A stretch of DNA of 64,000 nt from Chloroflexi bacterium CFX6 (GCA_030263595.1 SZPG01000022.1:1-64000), one strand, 5' to 3'; positions 1 to 8,641 are shown, counted from the stretch's first letter. Translations and numbers: made by a program. The notes: a model not told the origin generated them from the letters alone.

Positions 1-60
1 CGCGGTCATGGTTTGCGCCGGGGTTGCACTTCCTGATTCAATTTTTCGTTCCAACCCGCT

Positions 61-240
61 TTAGCAGGTCAAGCCCAGTTCCTCCATGCGTGCCAGCACT
101 TCTTCTCTGGGAGCGATCCTTCTGGGTACGTTCCTGCGCACAAAGCGCGTGGTGTCCGTCTCGACGCCCAATTTCATCAGGGCGTACCGATAACTTGCAG
201 TGTCAAGGGTGGAAGAGACAACGCGAGCCGTTAACCCGCC
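61..240 (-). pseudogene. Possible 3' remnant of an unidentified gene
   Basis: The minus strand has an open frame ending at 61. Its last 45 or so residues (including RYALMKLGVETD and REEVLARMEELG) look protein-like and come from GC-rich DNA. The upstream part of the same frame only mirrors the mazE promoter region and looks non-coding. I read this as the tail of a gene cut off when the A/T-richer mazEF pair arrived. The family is not recognised and the upstream limit is a guess. The first 60 bases of the window hold nothing I can name. Confidence 0.22.
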
Positions 241-315
241 CCTTGCGAAATAAGCCCTTGAAAAATCCAGCAAAAGGGTGTATCTTTGTTGTAGAAACAG
301 ACAGGAGATAACCTT

Positions 316-558
316 ATGCTCACAAAAATTCAAAAATGGGGCAATAGCCTTGCCCTACGAATACCAAAAGCCTTTGCGGTCGACGCGCAATTGGAAAATG
401 ATTCCTTCGTAGAAATAAGCATTGTAAAAGGCAAAATTATTATTACGCCAGTGCCAGCGCCAAGTTGGACGCTTGACGAATTGCTGGCAGGTATCACCAA
501 AGACAATCTTCATACTGAAGTTGATACAGGCTTTGCTGTAGGAAAAGAAGTCTGGTGA
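316..558 (+). CDS. mazE: MazE/AbrB-type antitoxin
   Basis: An 80-residue protein with an N-terminal AbrB/SpoVT-like swapped-hairpin DNA-binding domain. The typical MazE core KWGNSLALRIPKAF lies at about residues 7-20. The C-terminal half (after about residue 50) is acidic and would wrap around the toxin. In this family the antitoxin neutralises MazF and represses its own operon. The start follows a clear AGGAG-type ribosome site (about 302-307). The toxin gene begins 4 bases after the stop, the usual antitoxin-first order. Base composition is A/T-richer than the neighbouring metabolic genes, consistent with transfer. Family and role rest on motif and context. Confidence 0.88.
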   Translation: MLTKIQKWGNSLALRIPKAFAVDAQLENDSFVEISIVKGKIIITPVPAPSWTLDELLAGITKDNLHTEVDTGFAVGKEVW

Positions 559-562
559 ACCT

Positions 563-913
563 ATGGCGTACGTTCCCGACAGCGGCGACATCGTTTGGAT
601 TAGGTTCAATCCACAAGCAGGGCACGAGCAAGCAGGACATAGACCCGCATTGATCTTGTCTCCAAAGGCTTATAACGGGAAAGTCGGATTAGCCCTCCTC
701 TGCCCTATCACGAGCCAAGTCAAAGGGTATCCTTTTGAAGTTTTGATACCTGAGGGTCTAGAAGTCAAAGGCGTAGTCTTATCCGACCAAGTAAAAAGTC
801 TTGATTGGAAAGCAAGGAAGGCGGAATTCAGTTGCAAGTTACCACCTGAAAAGTTCAATGAAGTCGTCAAGAAGTTGAGCACCTTATTTCGTGAGCAAAT
901 TCAAAACATGTAG
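563..913 (+). CDS. mazF: MazF-type mRNA endoribonuclease toxin
   Basis: A 116-residue PemK/MazF-fold protein. Visible family motifs are GDIVWI at 8-13, GHRPALILSP at 25-34 with the conserved Arg27, PITSQVKGYPFEV in the middle, and VVLSDQVKSLDW. In the family the Arg and a Ser/Thr of the PITS region form the RNase site that cuts single-stranded mRNA at short sequences. The cleavage sequence cannot be read from this gene. Length is normal and nothing is broken, so the toxin is probably functional. It is translationally close-coupled to mazE. The 3' end is followed by a gene-poor stretch. Confidence 0.9.
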   Translation: MAYVPDSGDIVWIRFNPQAGHEQAGHRPALILSPKAYNGKVGLALLCPITSQVKGYPFEVLIPEGLEVKGVVLSDQVKSLDWKARKAEFSCKLPPEKFNEVVKKLSTLFREQIQNM

Positions 914-1190
914 AGTCTTGCAAGTCAAAAGCGGGCTAAGGGTTCGTAAAAAAATAAGCTCCCTCACCTTCCACGAAATGGATGTCATTGCGAGGGTGTT
1001 CGTCCCGAAGCAATCCCCACTTTGCAGGAAAATCCGTTTTCTCAGAAACAAGGTCATCCCGCGCTCTCTGGAAATCGGCTGGAAAACGTCCTTATTGCGC
1101 TATTTCCTTCTTCCTGCCCTTAGCCTAAAAATGCCGCCTCTTTTTTCAAACAGCATCCCATATCCAAACGATTCAATTGATAGGACATGA
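914..1190. other. Gene-poor stretch with a half-copy of a dispersed repeat
   Basis: No convincing gene is seen. Bases 984-1020 contain one arm of the GTCATTGCGAG...GAAGCAATC repeat that occurs as a full inverted repeat at 2617-2693. Open frames here run through the repeat and resemble nothing known. Confidence 0.5.
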
Positions 1191-1367
1191 ATGGCGCGGC
1201 TCTCTAAGGGGGACAGCTTTCTAATTGATAAACGCAAAGCGCGCATGACACCTTCCCGCCAGTGGATGGATCATTTCGGCGGAGTTTTTCGTATGGAGGA
1301 ATCCCGGCAAGACGCTGTAGAATTGGCGGTGCGCGCTGCGCGCTATCATTCAGAAGGACAAGGATAA
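1191..1367 (+). CDS. Small uncharacterised protein (58 aa) or gene remnant
   Basis: An open frame of 58 codons ends 6 bases before the start of the DUF606-type transporter gene and lies on the same strand. The product is charged and soluble (MARLSKGDSF at the start, EESRQDAVELAVRAARYH near the end). The C-terminal half could be an amphipathic helix. No good ribosome site precedes it, so it may be the surviving 3' end of a larger gene or a co-transcribed small gene. Family not recognised. Confidence 0.35.
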   Translation: MARLSKGDSFLIDKRKARMTPSRQWMDHFGGVFRMEESRQDAVELAVRAARYHSEGQG

Positions 1368-1373
1368 AACGAC

Positions 1374-1814
1374 ATGAAATTCATCGGTCTCTTCATCGTG
1401 GGCGTTATCGCCGGCTCGATGATCGCCATTCAGAGCGTCTTGAATTCAGCCCTGGGCAGGAAAACAGGGAATTTGGGTTCGGTGTTGATCCTGACGCTGG
1501 TCAGCGTCTCTTTGCTTCTGGTCCTGATAGTCCTTTTCCCCAGGACAGCGAATTTTAGGAATATACCCGGGTTGTCAGAATGGTATCTTTACGTCGGGGG
1601 AGCGTTGGGAGTGGTCATTTTGGCGGTCCCGATATTCCTGATCCCCAGGATCGGTACGACCTCCACGCTGACCGCATTGGTCGTGGGCCAACTGGGGTTA
1701 TCCCTGTTTATTGACCACTTTGGGTTATTCGGTTTTGAAAAGGTCGAAATCAGTTTGACGAGAATGTTCGGGGTCGCATTGCTCGCTTTGGGAGCGTTCC
1801 TAATCAAGCAATAA
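1374..1814 (+). CDS. DMT-superfamily membrane protein of the DUF606/YdcZ type
   Basis: A 146-residue, very hydrophobic protein with about five membrane spans and few charges. Typical features of the DUF606 (YdcZ) branch of drug/metabolite transporters are the N-terminal segment with IQSVLNSALGRKTGN (about 19-33) and the second half with GVVILAVPIFLIPRIG. Members are small and usually act as pairs or dimers; the substrate is unknown. The start has an AAGGA-type site about 12 bases upstream. It is preceded by a short open frame that may be co-transcribed. The next gene converges from the other strand. Confidence 0.8.
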   Translation: MKFIGLFIVGVIAGSMIAIQSVLNSALGRKTGNLGSVLILTLVSVSLLLVLIVLFPRTANFRNIPGLSEWYLYVGGALGVVILAVPIFLIPRIGTTSTLTALVVGQLGLSLFIDHFGLFGFEKVEISLTRMFGVALLALGAFLIKQ

Positions 1815-1848
1815 CGGGGGGCAGGCAACCCGAACGGATGGAACGACG

Positions 1849-2616
1849 CTATCGCACATCCACCCCGGTGGCGCGCGCCAGCAATTTATGTACCAGCGCG
1901 ATCGGCAACACCAACACCGCATGGATGACCGAACTCAACCCCAGGATCACCGCGACCGAACTGAGAAAATTACTGACCAGCGGGGCGACGTTATCCAACA
2001 TCCACGGACCCGCCCCGACCAGCAGGGCGATCGCAAACAACACCCCCACCGAAATCGTCAATTCCAGCCAGGCGTGACGGTCCGATTCGGAGGGCATCAT
2101 CGTACTGCTGACCGTGAAGGCAAGATACAACCACAGGTAAAAATCCTTTACCGTGGGAAGGAAGCGAACCCCCAGCCAGAACAGATCGAATTGACCGTTG
2201 CGGAACGTATCCCATAGCACGCGCATATCCAGCCGATAGATCGCCGCGTAGGCGACGAACAGCGTCCCGAAGATCAACGGCGCGGCGCCGATCAACGAAT
2301 CGCGTGCGATGTCCGAGCGGGCGGTTTCCACGTAACCGAGTTGCAGGCGTCCGTTGGGTAACGCGCGCGGGATGACGGAGAATCCGCCCGTTCGCACGCG
2401 CAACAACTTCGCCGTCAGGAAATGACTCAACTCATGCAGGAAAACCCCCGGCAGGAAAATGATCTGAAAAATGACGATCGTCAAACGCGCGTCGCGCGTC
2501 AGGATCAGTAACACCGCCTGTATCTCGCGATGCAAAAGCCGCTGGAGGGTGACCAGCGGCGCGAGCATCAACACGAACCAGAAGAAGCCGGTGAGTTGGG
2601 AGGACATGGATAACAT
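1849..2616 (-). CDS. HELSH-motif multi-span membrane protein, M50-like
   Basis: A 255-residue membrane protein with about six hydrophobic segments. A zinc-protease-type HELSH motif lies at residues 61-65 inside a hydrophobic helix (LPGVFLHELSHFLTAKLL). That placement, followed by a small-residue loop, resembles M50 site-2 proteases and their inactive relatives. I do not see a clear second metal ligand (an NPDG-type motif), so it may be a degenerate member. The annotated start lies next to an inverted repeat (2617-2693). A second ATG at 2607 is equally possible. It is followed on the opposite strand by the DUF606 gene (convergent). Confidence 0.65.
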   Translation of the reverse strand: MLSMSSQLTGFFWFVLMLAPLVTLQRLLHREIQAVLLILTRDARLTIVIFQIIFLPGVFLHELSHFLTAKLLRVRTGGFSVIPRALPNGRLQLGYVETARSDIARDSLIGAAPLIFGTLFVAYAAIYRLDMRVLWDTFRNGQFDLFWLGVRFLPTVKDFYLWLYLAFTVSSTMMPSESDRHAWLELTISVGVLFAIALLVGAGPWMLDNVAPLVSNFLSSVAVILGLSSVIHAVLVLPIALVHKLLARATGVDVR

Positions 2617-2693
2617 GTCATTGCGAGACTGCGGAGCAGTCGAAGCAATCTCCTCGCTGAAATATGAGATTGCTTCGCTCCGCTCGCAATGAC
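2617..2693. repeat. Inverted repeat, GTCATTGCGAG family
   Basis: Imperfect inverted repeat. The left arm begins GTCATTGCGAG and continues GAAGCAATCTC; the right arm is GAGATTGCTTCG...CTCGCAATGAC. It fills the gap between the HELSH protein and tpiA, 3 bases before the tpiA stop. Half-copies or relatives lie at 984-1020, 36897-36977 and 44813-44835. It could form a hairpin in RNA, but there is no T-tract. Confidence 0.85.
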
Positions 2694-2695
2694 AT

Positions 2696-3454
2696 TCATT
2701 TTACAGCCGTCCTCGTAATCGCAACGAACTCATCCACCTTGAGGCTCGCCCCTCCCACCAGCGCGCCGTCAATGTCGGACTGCCGGAAGAATTCGGATGC
2801 GTTCGCCGCGGTCACCGAACCGCCATACAGGATGCGGATCGCCTGCGCGTTATCCTCGCCGAATAAACGCATCAACGCGGGACGAATGACCTGCGCGTGC
2901 ACGACATTGGCATTTTCCCCGCTGGAGGCTTTTCCGGTCCCGATCGCCCACACCGGCTCATACGCGACCACGATGCGCGACGCGACGGCGGGATCCACGT
3001 CAGCGAAGCCCAAATTGATCTGGCGCAGGACCACCTCCGAGGTCCGGTTCGACTCGTATTCGTCCAGCGTCTCGCCCACACAGACGATCGGAGTCAGGTC
3101 GTGTTTCAAAGCCGCGCGCAATTTCCTGTTGACCCTCTCATCCGTCTCGCCGAAATACGTCCGGCGTTCCGAGTGGCCGATGATGACGTAATCGCAAAAC
3201 TCCCTGACCATGCCCGGCGCGACCTCGCCTGTGAACGCGCCCTTCTCCTCCCAGTGCATGTCCTGCGCGCCGAGGCTGATGCCACTCCCGTCGAGCATCG
3301 AAGCGATGGCGAAGATCGAAGTGAAGGGCGGACACAAAACTCTTTCCACGCCCGCGAGGTCCATCAGCGGCGAAAGCAGTTTCGAGACCAGTTCGCGCGC
3401 TTCCGCGACGGTCTTGTTCATCTTCCAGTTTCCGGCAACGAGGGGTGTACGCAT
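2696..3454 (-). CDS. tpiA: Triosephosphate isomerase
   Basis: Interconverts dihydroxyacetone phosphate and glyceraldehyde 3-phosphate in cytosolic glycolysis/gluconeogenesis. It is a 252-residue TIM barrel of normal length. The catalytic set is complete: Asn9 and Lys11 in AGNWKMNKT, His94 in IIGHSERR, Glu166 in VAYEPVWAIGTG, and the C-terminal phosphate loop ILYGGSV. The gene starts 2 bases after the pgk stop, so the two are certainly co-transcribed. It is the last gene of the gap-pgk-tpiA set. Its stop lies beside an inverted repeat rather than a recognisable terminator. Confidence 0.97.
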   Translation of the reverse strand: MRTPLVAGNWKMNKTVAEARELVSKLLSPLMDLAGVERVLCPPFTSIFAIASMLDGSGISLGAQDMHWEEKGAFTGEVAPGMVREFCDYVIIGHSERRTYFGETDERVNRKLRAALKHDLTPIVCVGETLDEYESNRTSEVVLRQINLGFADVDPAVASRIVVAYEPVWAIGTGKASSGENANVVHAQVIRPALMRLFGEDNAQAIRILYGGSVTAANASEFFRQSDIDGALVGGASLKVDEFVAITRTAVK

Positions 3455-3456
3455 GA

Positions 3457-4629
3457 TTATTTATCCATCAACGCCGCGACGCCGGGCAGTTCCCTGCCTT
3501 CGAGGAATTCCAGCGATGCGCCGCCGCCGGTGGAGACGTGCGTCATTTGTTTGGCGACGCCCGCCTTTTTGACCGCGCTCGCCGAGTCGCCGCCGCCAAT
3601 TACCGTGACCGCGCCGGATTCAGCCAGCATCTTCGCGAGGGCAAACGTGCCTTCGGCAAATTTGGGGAACTCGAAGACTCCGACGGGCCCGTTCCACACG
3701 ATGAGTTTGGCGTCCTTCAACGCCTCTTTGTATAACGTGAGCGTCTTCGGTCCCACATCCAACATGCGCCAGCCCCCGGGGATCGCCTCCACGTCAACGA
3801 CTTGCGTGTTCGCGTCTTCGGCAAATTTATCGGCGATGACCGCGTCCACGGGAAGGATCAATTTATCGTTGGATTTCGCCATGATCTCTTTGGCGGTTTC
3901 GAGCGAAGATTCTTCGACGAGGCTGTCCTGCATATCCAATCCCTTTGCGGCGAGGAAGGTGTTCGCCATGCCGCCGCCGACGATCAACTTGTCGCATTTG
4001 GAAAGCAGGGTTTCGACGACCAAAATCTTGTCGCTGATCTTCGCGCCGCCGAGGATGGCAACGTAGGGATGTTCGGGTTCTCCGACCGCCCTGCCGAGAT
4101 ATTCCAATTCCTGTTCCATCAAAAAGCCGGAGACGGCGGGCAGGAAGCGCGCGATCCCTTCTGTGGAGGCGTGCGCGCGGTGCGCCGAGCCGAACGCGTC
4201 GTTGACGTACACATCGCCGAGTGCCGCCAGTTGTTTGGCGAATTCCAGATCGTTCTTTTCCTCTTCGGGATGGAAGCGGGTGTTCTCCAACATCAACACG
4301 TCGCCCGGTTTCAACGCTTTCGCCATCGCTTCCACTTCCGCGCCGACGCAATCGGGCGCCATCTGCACGGGGCGATTGATCAGCGTGGACAAAACCTCCG
4401 AAGCCGCGCGCAGGCTAAAGGTCGGGTCTGAACCGCCTTTCGGTCGTCCGAGATGACTCATCAGCATCAACGACGCGCCCTGATCCAGAACGTATTGAAT
4501 CGTCGGCAGCGCAGCGCGGATGCGTTTGTCGTCGGTCACTTTGCCGTCCGCCATCGGCACGTTGAAATCCACGCGCATCAACACGCGTTTGTTTTTGAGG
4601 TCAATGTCTTTGACTGTTTTTTTGTTCAT
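3457..4629 (-). CDS. pgk: Phosphoglycerate kinase
   Basis: Transfers the acyl phosphate of 1,3-bisphosphoglycerate to ADP. It has 390 residues, the usual bacterial length. The N-terminal substrate-binding signature RVDFNVP lies at 19-25, followed by SHLGRPKG. The nucleotide-binding C-terminal half contains the WNGPVGVFE and [10 protein letters not shown] motifs. It sits between gap (upstream, with a 159-base repeat-filled gap) and tpiA (2-base gap). The ribosome site GGGAGACTACCG precedes the ATG. The repeats upstream (4642-4774) fall in the transcript if gap, pgk and tpiA form one unit. Confidence 0.97.
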   Translation of the reverse strand: MNKKTVKDIDLKNKRVLMRVDFNVPMADGKVTDDKRIRAALPTIQYVLDQGASLMLMSHLGRPKGGSDPTFSLRAASEVLSTLINRPVQMAPDCVGAEVEAMAKALKPGDVLMLENTRFHPEEEKNDLEFAKQLAALGDVYVNDAFGSAHRAHASTEGIARFLPAVSGFLMEQELEYLGRAVGEPEHPYVAILGGAKISDKILVVETLLSKCDKLIVGGGMANTFLAAKGLDMQDSLVEESSLETAKEIMAKSNDKLILPVDAVIADKFAEDANTQVVDVEAIPGGWRMLDVGPKTLTLYKEALKDAKLIVWNGPVGVFEFPKFAEGTFALAKMLAESGAVTVIGGGDSASAVKKAGVAKQMTHVSTGGGASLEFLEGRELPGVAALMDK

Positions 4630-4641
4630 CGGTAGTCTCCC

Positions 4642-4742
4642 GGTCTGATAGTCTAATAGTCTGATAGTCTAATAGTCTAATAGTCTGATAGGCTGATGGT
4701 CTGATAGTCTGTCAGATAGGCTGATAGGTTGAGAGTCAAATA
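4642..4742. repeat. Degenerate 8-bp tandem repeat, GTCTGATA family
   Basis: About a dozen units of 8 bases (GTCTGATA, GTCTAATA, GGCTGATA and close variants) fill the gap between gap and pgk. Units differ by one or two substitutions and one unit carries a 4-base insertion. One of several unrelated short-word families in this window. Confidence 0.88.
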
Positions 4743-4774
4743 GTCGCTTAGTCTCGACGATCAGACTAAGCGAC
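4743..4774. terminator. Perfect 12-bp hairpin between gap and pgk
   Basis: Arms GTCGCTTAGTCT (4743-4754) and AGACTAAGCGAC (4763-4774) are perfectly complementary around an 8-base loop. It lies 15 bases downstream of the gap stop. No T-tract follows on the minus strand, so it may be an RNA-processing or stability hairpin, or a folded end of the adjacent repeat, rather than a true terminator. Confidence 0.5.
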
Positions 4775-4788
4775 CAGTGACAATGAGA

Positions 4789-5847
4789 CTACAGGCTCTT
4801 CGCCATCATCGCCGCAAGATCGGCTGTGCGGCACGAGTAGCCCCATTCGTTATCGTACCAGGCGACGATCTTGGCGAACGTGCCTTTCTCCTTGCCCAGC
4901 ACCTGCGTGAATTGCAGGTCAACGGATGAGGAATGCGGGTCGCCCTTGTAATCAATGCTGACGAGCGGTTCGTCCACCGCCTGCAAAATGCCCTTCAAGC
5001 GCGGGGTCTGCGCGGCGTCGCGGAATGCCTGGCGCAATTCCTCGGTGGTGGTCGCCACTTCGAACTCGGCGGTCAGGTCAATGATGGAAACGGTCGAGGT
5101 GGGAACGCGCAGGGCGTAACCGTCGAGCCTGCCAGCCATATCGGGGATGACCAGTTTCAAAGCCTTCGCCGCGCCGGTCGAGGTTGGGATGATGTTGATG
5201 GCAGCCGCGCGGGCGCGTCGCAGGTCGGAATGCGGCAGGTCGAGTATCTTCTGGTCGTTGGTGTAGGAATGGACGGTGGTCATAAAGCCGCGCACGATCT
5301 TGAACTTATCGTGCGCCACCTTCACCGCCGGAGCCAGCCCGTTCGTGGTGCAGGAGGCGTTGGATATGACGTGATGTTTCTTCGGGTCGTACATGTCTTC
5401 GTTCACGCCCAGCACGATGGTCAGGTCTTCGCCTTCGGCGGGCGCGGAAATGATGACCTTCTTCGCTCCGCCTTTGGTGATGTGATTGACCGCGCCCTTC
5501 ACCTGTTTGCCTTTTTTGTTCACGCCGTCTTCCTTGATGGTGAACAGGCCGGTGGACTCGATCACGATCTCCACGCCCAGGTCGCCCCAGGGAATGGCGG
5601 CGGGATCGGTCTCCTTGAAGGCTTTGATCTTTTTGCCGTCAATCACGAGACCGTCGTCAGCGACCTCGACCTTGCCGTTGAAGCGCCCGTAGTTCGAGTC
5701 GTACTTGAGCAGGTGCGCCATGGTCTTCATGTCGCCGATGTCGTTGAATGCCGCAACCTCGAGCTCGTTCGGGTACATGTCGCGGATCGCCCGAAGCACC
5801 TGGCGTCCGATGCGTCCAAATCCGTTGATGCCGACTTTGACTGTCAT
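4789..5847 (-). CDS. gap: Glyceraldehyde-3-phosphate dehydrogenase
   Basis: Phosphorylating GAPDH of glycolysis, 352 residues. The NAD-binding [11 protein letters not shown] loop is at 7-16. FNDIGD (34-39), with its acidic residue, suggests NAD preference. The catalytic Cys166 lies in SNASCTTNG and His193 in TTVHSYTND; the C-terminal signature is [11 protein letters not shown]. It is slightly longer than E. coli GapA because of a Lys-rich insert around 109-130. It heads a gap-pgk-tpiA set; yvcK lies upstream on the same strand 161 bases away. A possible -10 (TAAAAT on the minus strand, near 5964-5969) would give a leader of about 110 bases, but no convincing -35 is seen. Confidence 0.97.
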   Translation of the reverse strand: MTVKVGINGFGRIGRQVLRAIRDMYPNELEVAAFNDIGDMKTMAHLLKYDSNYGRFNGKVEVADDGLVIDGKKIKAFKETDPAAIPWGDLGVEIVIESTGLFTIKEDGVNKKGKQVKGAVNHITKGGAKKVIISAPAEGEDLTIVLGVNEDMYDPKKHHVISNASCTTNGLAPAVKVAHDKFKIVRGFMTTVHSYTNDQKILDLPHSDLRRARAAAINIIPTSTGAAKALKLVIPDMAGRLDGYALRVPTSTVSIIDLTAEFEVATTTEELRQAFRDAAQTPRLKGILQAVDEPLVSIDYKGDPHSSSVDLQFTQVLGKEKGTFAKIVAWYDNEWGYSCRTADLAAMMAKSL

Positions 5848-6008
5848 TTCGTACCTCCGAAATCTATTTGTGATTTCTCCGCCTTACAGGTCCCTGACGG
5901 GACGCGGATGGACATGGATCAATAACGTAAAGCGGAGAATTTGTGATGAAGAATACAAAACGATTTTATCACACAGGTCAGCCGGAACGAATAATGACGA
6001 AAGTAATT

Positions 6009-7325
6009 TCATTCGAGCGGACCGGTGTATTCGTCCAATATTTCGATCAGGGTTTCAGCCAGTTTCTTCGAATCGTGACGCCAGGGATAATTCCCGTCCG
6101 CCAGGTCCGCGCAGCGCACGCGCGAATCGGCGAGGGTCTTTTCGTCCGCGCGCACCCATTGCGAGTCGTCGAGCAGTTGACCCTCATGGTTTTCATTGCA
6201 CAACACCACGTCGAAGAGGCGATCTCCCACGTGCTCCTCCAGCGCCCGCACGTGATCGTAACACGAGTACAGGTCGGTCTCCCCTTTTTGCGTGGCGATG
6301 TTGCTCACGTACACCTTGACCGCGCGGCTCGCCTGGATCGCGCCGAACAGGTCGTGAACCAGCAGGTTGGGCAAAAGACTGGTGTACAAACTTCCCGGCC
6401 CCACCACGATCATGTCCGCGTTGAGGATCGCCTTGATGACCGGCGGATACGCCGGCGCGTCGTTCGGCTCGAGCCAGACGTGTTGCACCTTCCCCGCCAT
6501 TTGAGGGATGCGGCTCTCCCCCTCCACCCGAACCTGATTCAGCGAATTGGGCAGCTGCATGTCCGCGACCAGTTTTACGTTATGCAGCGTGGAGGGAAGC
6601 ACGCGTCCGCTCACCGACAACACCTTGCCCGATTCCGCGATGGCGCCCTCGAAACTCCCGGTGATCTCCGCCAGCGCGGTGATGAACAGATTCCCAAACG
6701 AATGTCCGTCCAAATTCCCCGCGCCGCTGAAGCGATATTGGAACAATTGCGTGAGCATCTGCTCGTCGTTCGATAACGCGGCGAGACAATTGCGGATGTC
6801 GCCCGGCGGCAAAATGCCGAAACTCTCGCGCAATCGTCCCGATGACCCTCCATCGTCCGCAACCGTGACGACCGCCGTCAGGTTTCGCGTGTATAGTTTC
6901 AAGCCGCGCAAAAGGTTCGCCAGCCCGTGCCCGCCGCCGATGGCGACGATGCGCGGTCCGCGTTCGCGGCGGCGGTAATTGGCAAGTTCGTCCACGAGCG
7001 GTCTTCCCGGGCGGACGTAGGGACGCAGCAGGGAATTGTTCAACCGCCAGATGCCGTACACAACCAGCCCAACCCCCAGCCCGCCGAAGATCAACGCGCG
7101 CAGGACGCGCGGCAGAAAGCGAAGCGAGGCATAGGAAAGGATTTCGAGCAGCAGCGGGTTCGTCGAATCGGTGCGGTACAGGTCGAGAAGAAACATCGCC
7201 AGCCCCACCCCAAGCAGGGTCACGCCCGCCAGGATGACAAAGTACCATCGCTTCACGCCCAAACCGGGCGCGAACCAGCGTCCGATCAAACGCAGGTTTT
7301 TCGTAAAATCGTCTCGTTTCGACAT
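6009..7325 (-). CDS. yvcK: YvcK/CofD-like gluconeogenesis factor with N-terminal membrane anchor
   Basis: A 438-residue protein. Two hydrophobic spans at about 25-50 and 72-95 anchor a cytosolic YvcK/CofD-like domain. The domain shows the nucleotide-binding loop [16 protein letters not shown] (around 126-141), [15 protein letters not shown], the [10 protein letters not shown] motif and [17 protein letters not shown]. YvcK proteins bind UDP-sugars and are needed for growth on gluconeogenic carbon and for cell-wall precursor balance in Firmicutes. CofD itself makes F420, but the arrangement here is YvcK-like. Membrane-anchored YvcK forms are known. Proximity to gap-pgk-tpiA fits a role in carbon flux. 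Confidence 0.88.
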   Translation of the reverse strand: MSKRDDFTKNLRLIGRWFAPGLGVKRWYFVILAGVTLLGVGLAMFLLDLYRTDSTNPLLLEILSYASLRFLPRVLRALIFGGLGVGLVVYGIWRLNNSLLRPYVRPGRPLVDELANYRRRERGPRIVAIGGGHGLANLLRGLKLYTRNLTAVVTVADDGGSSGRLRESFGILPPGDIRNCLAALSNDEQMLTQLFQYRFSGAGNLDGHSFGNLFITALAEITGSFEGAIAESGKVLSVSGRVLPSTLHNVKLVADMQLPNSLNQVRVEGESRIPQMAGKVQHVWLEPNDAPAYPPVIKAILNADMIVVGPGSLYTSLLPNLLVHDLFGAIQASRAVKVYVSNIATQKGETDLYSCYDHVRALEEHVGDRLFDVVLCNENHEGQLLDDSQWVRADEKTLADSRVRCADLADGNYPWRHDSKKLAETLIEILDEYTGPLE

Positions 7326-7393
7326 AATCGTATTTTCGAGACAAGTCTAGCAGGGAGAAGGGCAGGAGTCAATCAGCGTCGAACCCCCTCGGT

Positions 7394-7399
7394 TATAAT
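7394..7399 (+). promoter_or_regulatory. TATAAT box just before the ROK kinase start
   Basis: A perfect TATAAT ends 7 bases before the ATG at 7407. Transcription from it would start at or within a base or two of the start codon, giving a leaderless mRNA. No ribosome site is present between box and ATG. No good -35 is visible. Confidence 0.5.
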
Positions 7400-7406
7400 T
7401 GCAGCC

Positions 7407-8357
7407 ATGAGCCTCATCCTCGCAATAGACATCGGCGGGACACACATTCGCGTCGCCGCCTACGAACCCGACAGCACAAAACCCATCGCCCACAAACGGA
7501 CAAAATCCCTCGCGCAAACGCCCGGCGTATTCGACCGCCTCGTGGAAGCCGTCGAGTCGGTCTGGCAGGATGGGCAGGTTTCCGCAATCGGCATCGCTTC
7601 GCCCGGCCCTCTCGATCCACACACCGGCACGATCCTCGATACGCCCAACATTCCGCAATGGAAGAATTTTCCGCTCGCCCCCAAACTCTCGAAGCGCTTC
7701 GGCGTTCCCGTATATCTCGATAATGACGCAAACATGGCGGGGCTTGGCGAGTGGCAGTTCGGCGCGGGCAGGGGTCATAGCAACCTGGTCTATCTCACCA
7801 TCAGCACCGGCATCGGCGGCGGCGTGATCGTCAACGACACCCTGCTTCAAGGCTTTCACGGCATGGGCGCGGAACTCGGTCACATGATCATTGACCCCGA
7901 CGGACCGTTTTGCGGATGCGGTCATCGTGGACACATCGAATCGTTCTCGTCGGGACCCGCCATTGTGAGATACGTCAGGGAACAGATGGGCGCGGGAGAA
8001 AAAACCACGCTTCACGCGGACCCGAACCTGTCTCCCGCGCAAATTGCCGACGCGGCGCTGACAGGGGATCCGCTTGCGATCTCCGCCTTCGAGCGCGCGG
8101 GGCATTACCTCGGCATCGCGGTCGCCAATTACCTTGCCATCTTCGACCCGTCCATTCTGGTCTTTGGAGGCGGCGTCTCGCAGGTTGGCGACCTGTTGTT
8201 CAAGCCGTTCGAAGCGAGCCTGCGGAAACACGTCTTTCACCCGCATTACATGGACGACCTGAAGATCAGCAAAGCCGCATTGGGCGACGACGCCGGTCTG
8301 CTGGGCGCGCTGGCGTTGGCGCGGCTTGCCCTGAGCGCTTCGCAATCGAAGGGATGA
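7407..8357 (+). CDS. ROK-family sugar kinase (glucokinase-like)
   Basis: A 316-residue ROK protein, probably ATP-dependent glucose kinase feeding glycolysis. The phosphate-binding loop AIDIGGTHIRV is at 6-16. The catalytic Asp107 lies in LDNDANMAGLGE, with the conserved Glu156/His159 in GAELGHM. The zinc-type cysteine cluster is CGCGHRGHIES (169-179, shortened relative to the classic motif). No DNA-binding domain is attached, so it is an enzyme rather than a NagC-type repressor. The ATG at 7407 is chosen because the protein motif begins there and a TATAAT box ends just before it. An in-frame upstream extension overlaps the divergent yvcK gene and looks non-coding. Exact sugar uncertain. Confidence 0.87.
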   Translation: MSLILAIDIGGTHIRVAAYEPDSTKPIAHKRTKSLAQTPGVFDRLVEAVESVWQDGQVSAIGIASPGPLDPHTGTILDTPNIPQWKNFPLAPKLSKRFGVPVYLDNDANMAGLGEWQFGAGRGHSNLVYLTISTGIGGGVIVNDTLLQGFHGMGAELGHMIIDPDGPFCGCGHRGHIESFSSGPAIVRYVREQMGAGEKTTLHADPNLSPAQIADAALTGDPLAISAFERAGHYLGIAVANYLAIFDPSILVFGGGVSQVGDLLFKPFEASLRKHVFHPHYMDDLKISKAALGDDAGLLGALALARLALSASQSKG

Positions 8358-8578
8358 AGAGCAGGCAGAGATGCACGAGGCAAAATTATTCACGCCTCCC
8401 TTGTGGGCGGCAACGAAATGGTGGACAGCCGAACAACAGGCGGGGTAAAGGCTGATCGGACAGTATCAAACTCGCCCTGAGTATGATCGAAGGGGCCGGC
8501 TTGTCCCGAATCGTTGCGCAAGCCGCGTGACGAATCTTGCGTCACAGAATGTCGTACTATTTCCCAAACGTCGAACAT

Positions 8579-8627
8579 GGAGTCGGGAAGCCTGCTTCCG
8601 CATCTCGCCAGCAGGCGGCTGATTCCA
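8579..8627 (+). repeat. Two-hairpin dispersed element, copy 1
   Basis: A 49-base element resembling 20117-20167 almost end to end. It contains GGAAGC-CT-GCTTCC (8586-8599) and a second hairpin CGCC-AGCA-GGCG, and ends GGCTGATTCCA. It sits directly before the ribosome site of the aminotransferase gene. The rest of 8358-8641 shows only a short hairpin (GTGACG...CGTCAC type, about 8527-8543) and no gene. Confidence 0.72.
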
Positions 8628-8641
8628 AAAGAGGAAAATCC

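Noticed and set aside
891-1190. 99-residue frame after mazF
   Set aside because: It runs through the GTCATTGCGAG-type half repeat, overlaps the mazF end and has no family-like sequence or ribosome site.
4743-4774. Hairpin as a true transcription terminator of gap
   Set aside because: No T-tract follows on the minus strand and pgk lacks a visible own promoter; kept only as a low-confidence site.
5848-6008. Riboswitch or strong promoter in the gap leader
   Set aside because: Only a weak TAAAAT box and no conserved aptamer pattern could be seen.
6927-7406. N-terminal extension of the ROK kinase
   Set aside because: The upstream frame overlaps the divergent yvcK gene and its residues look like an antisense shadow.
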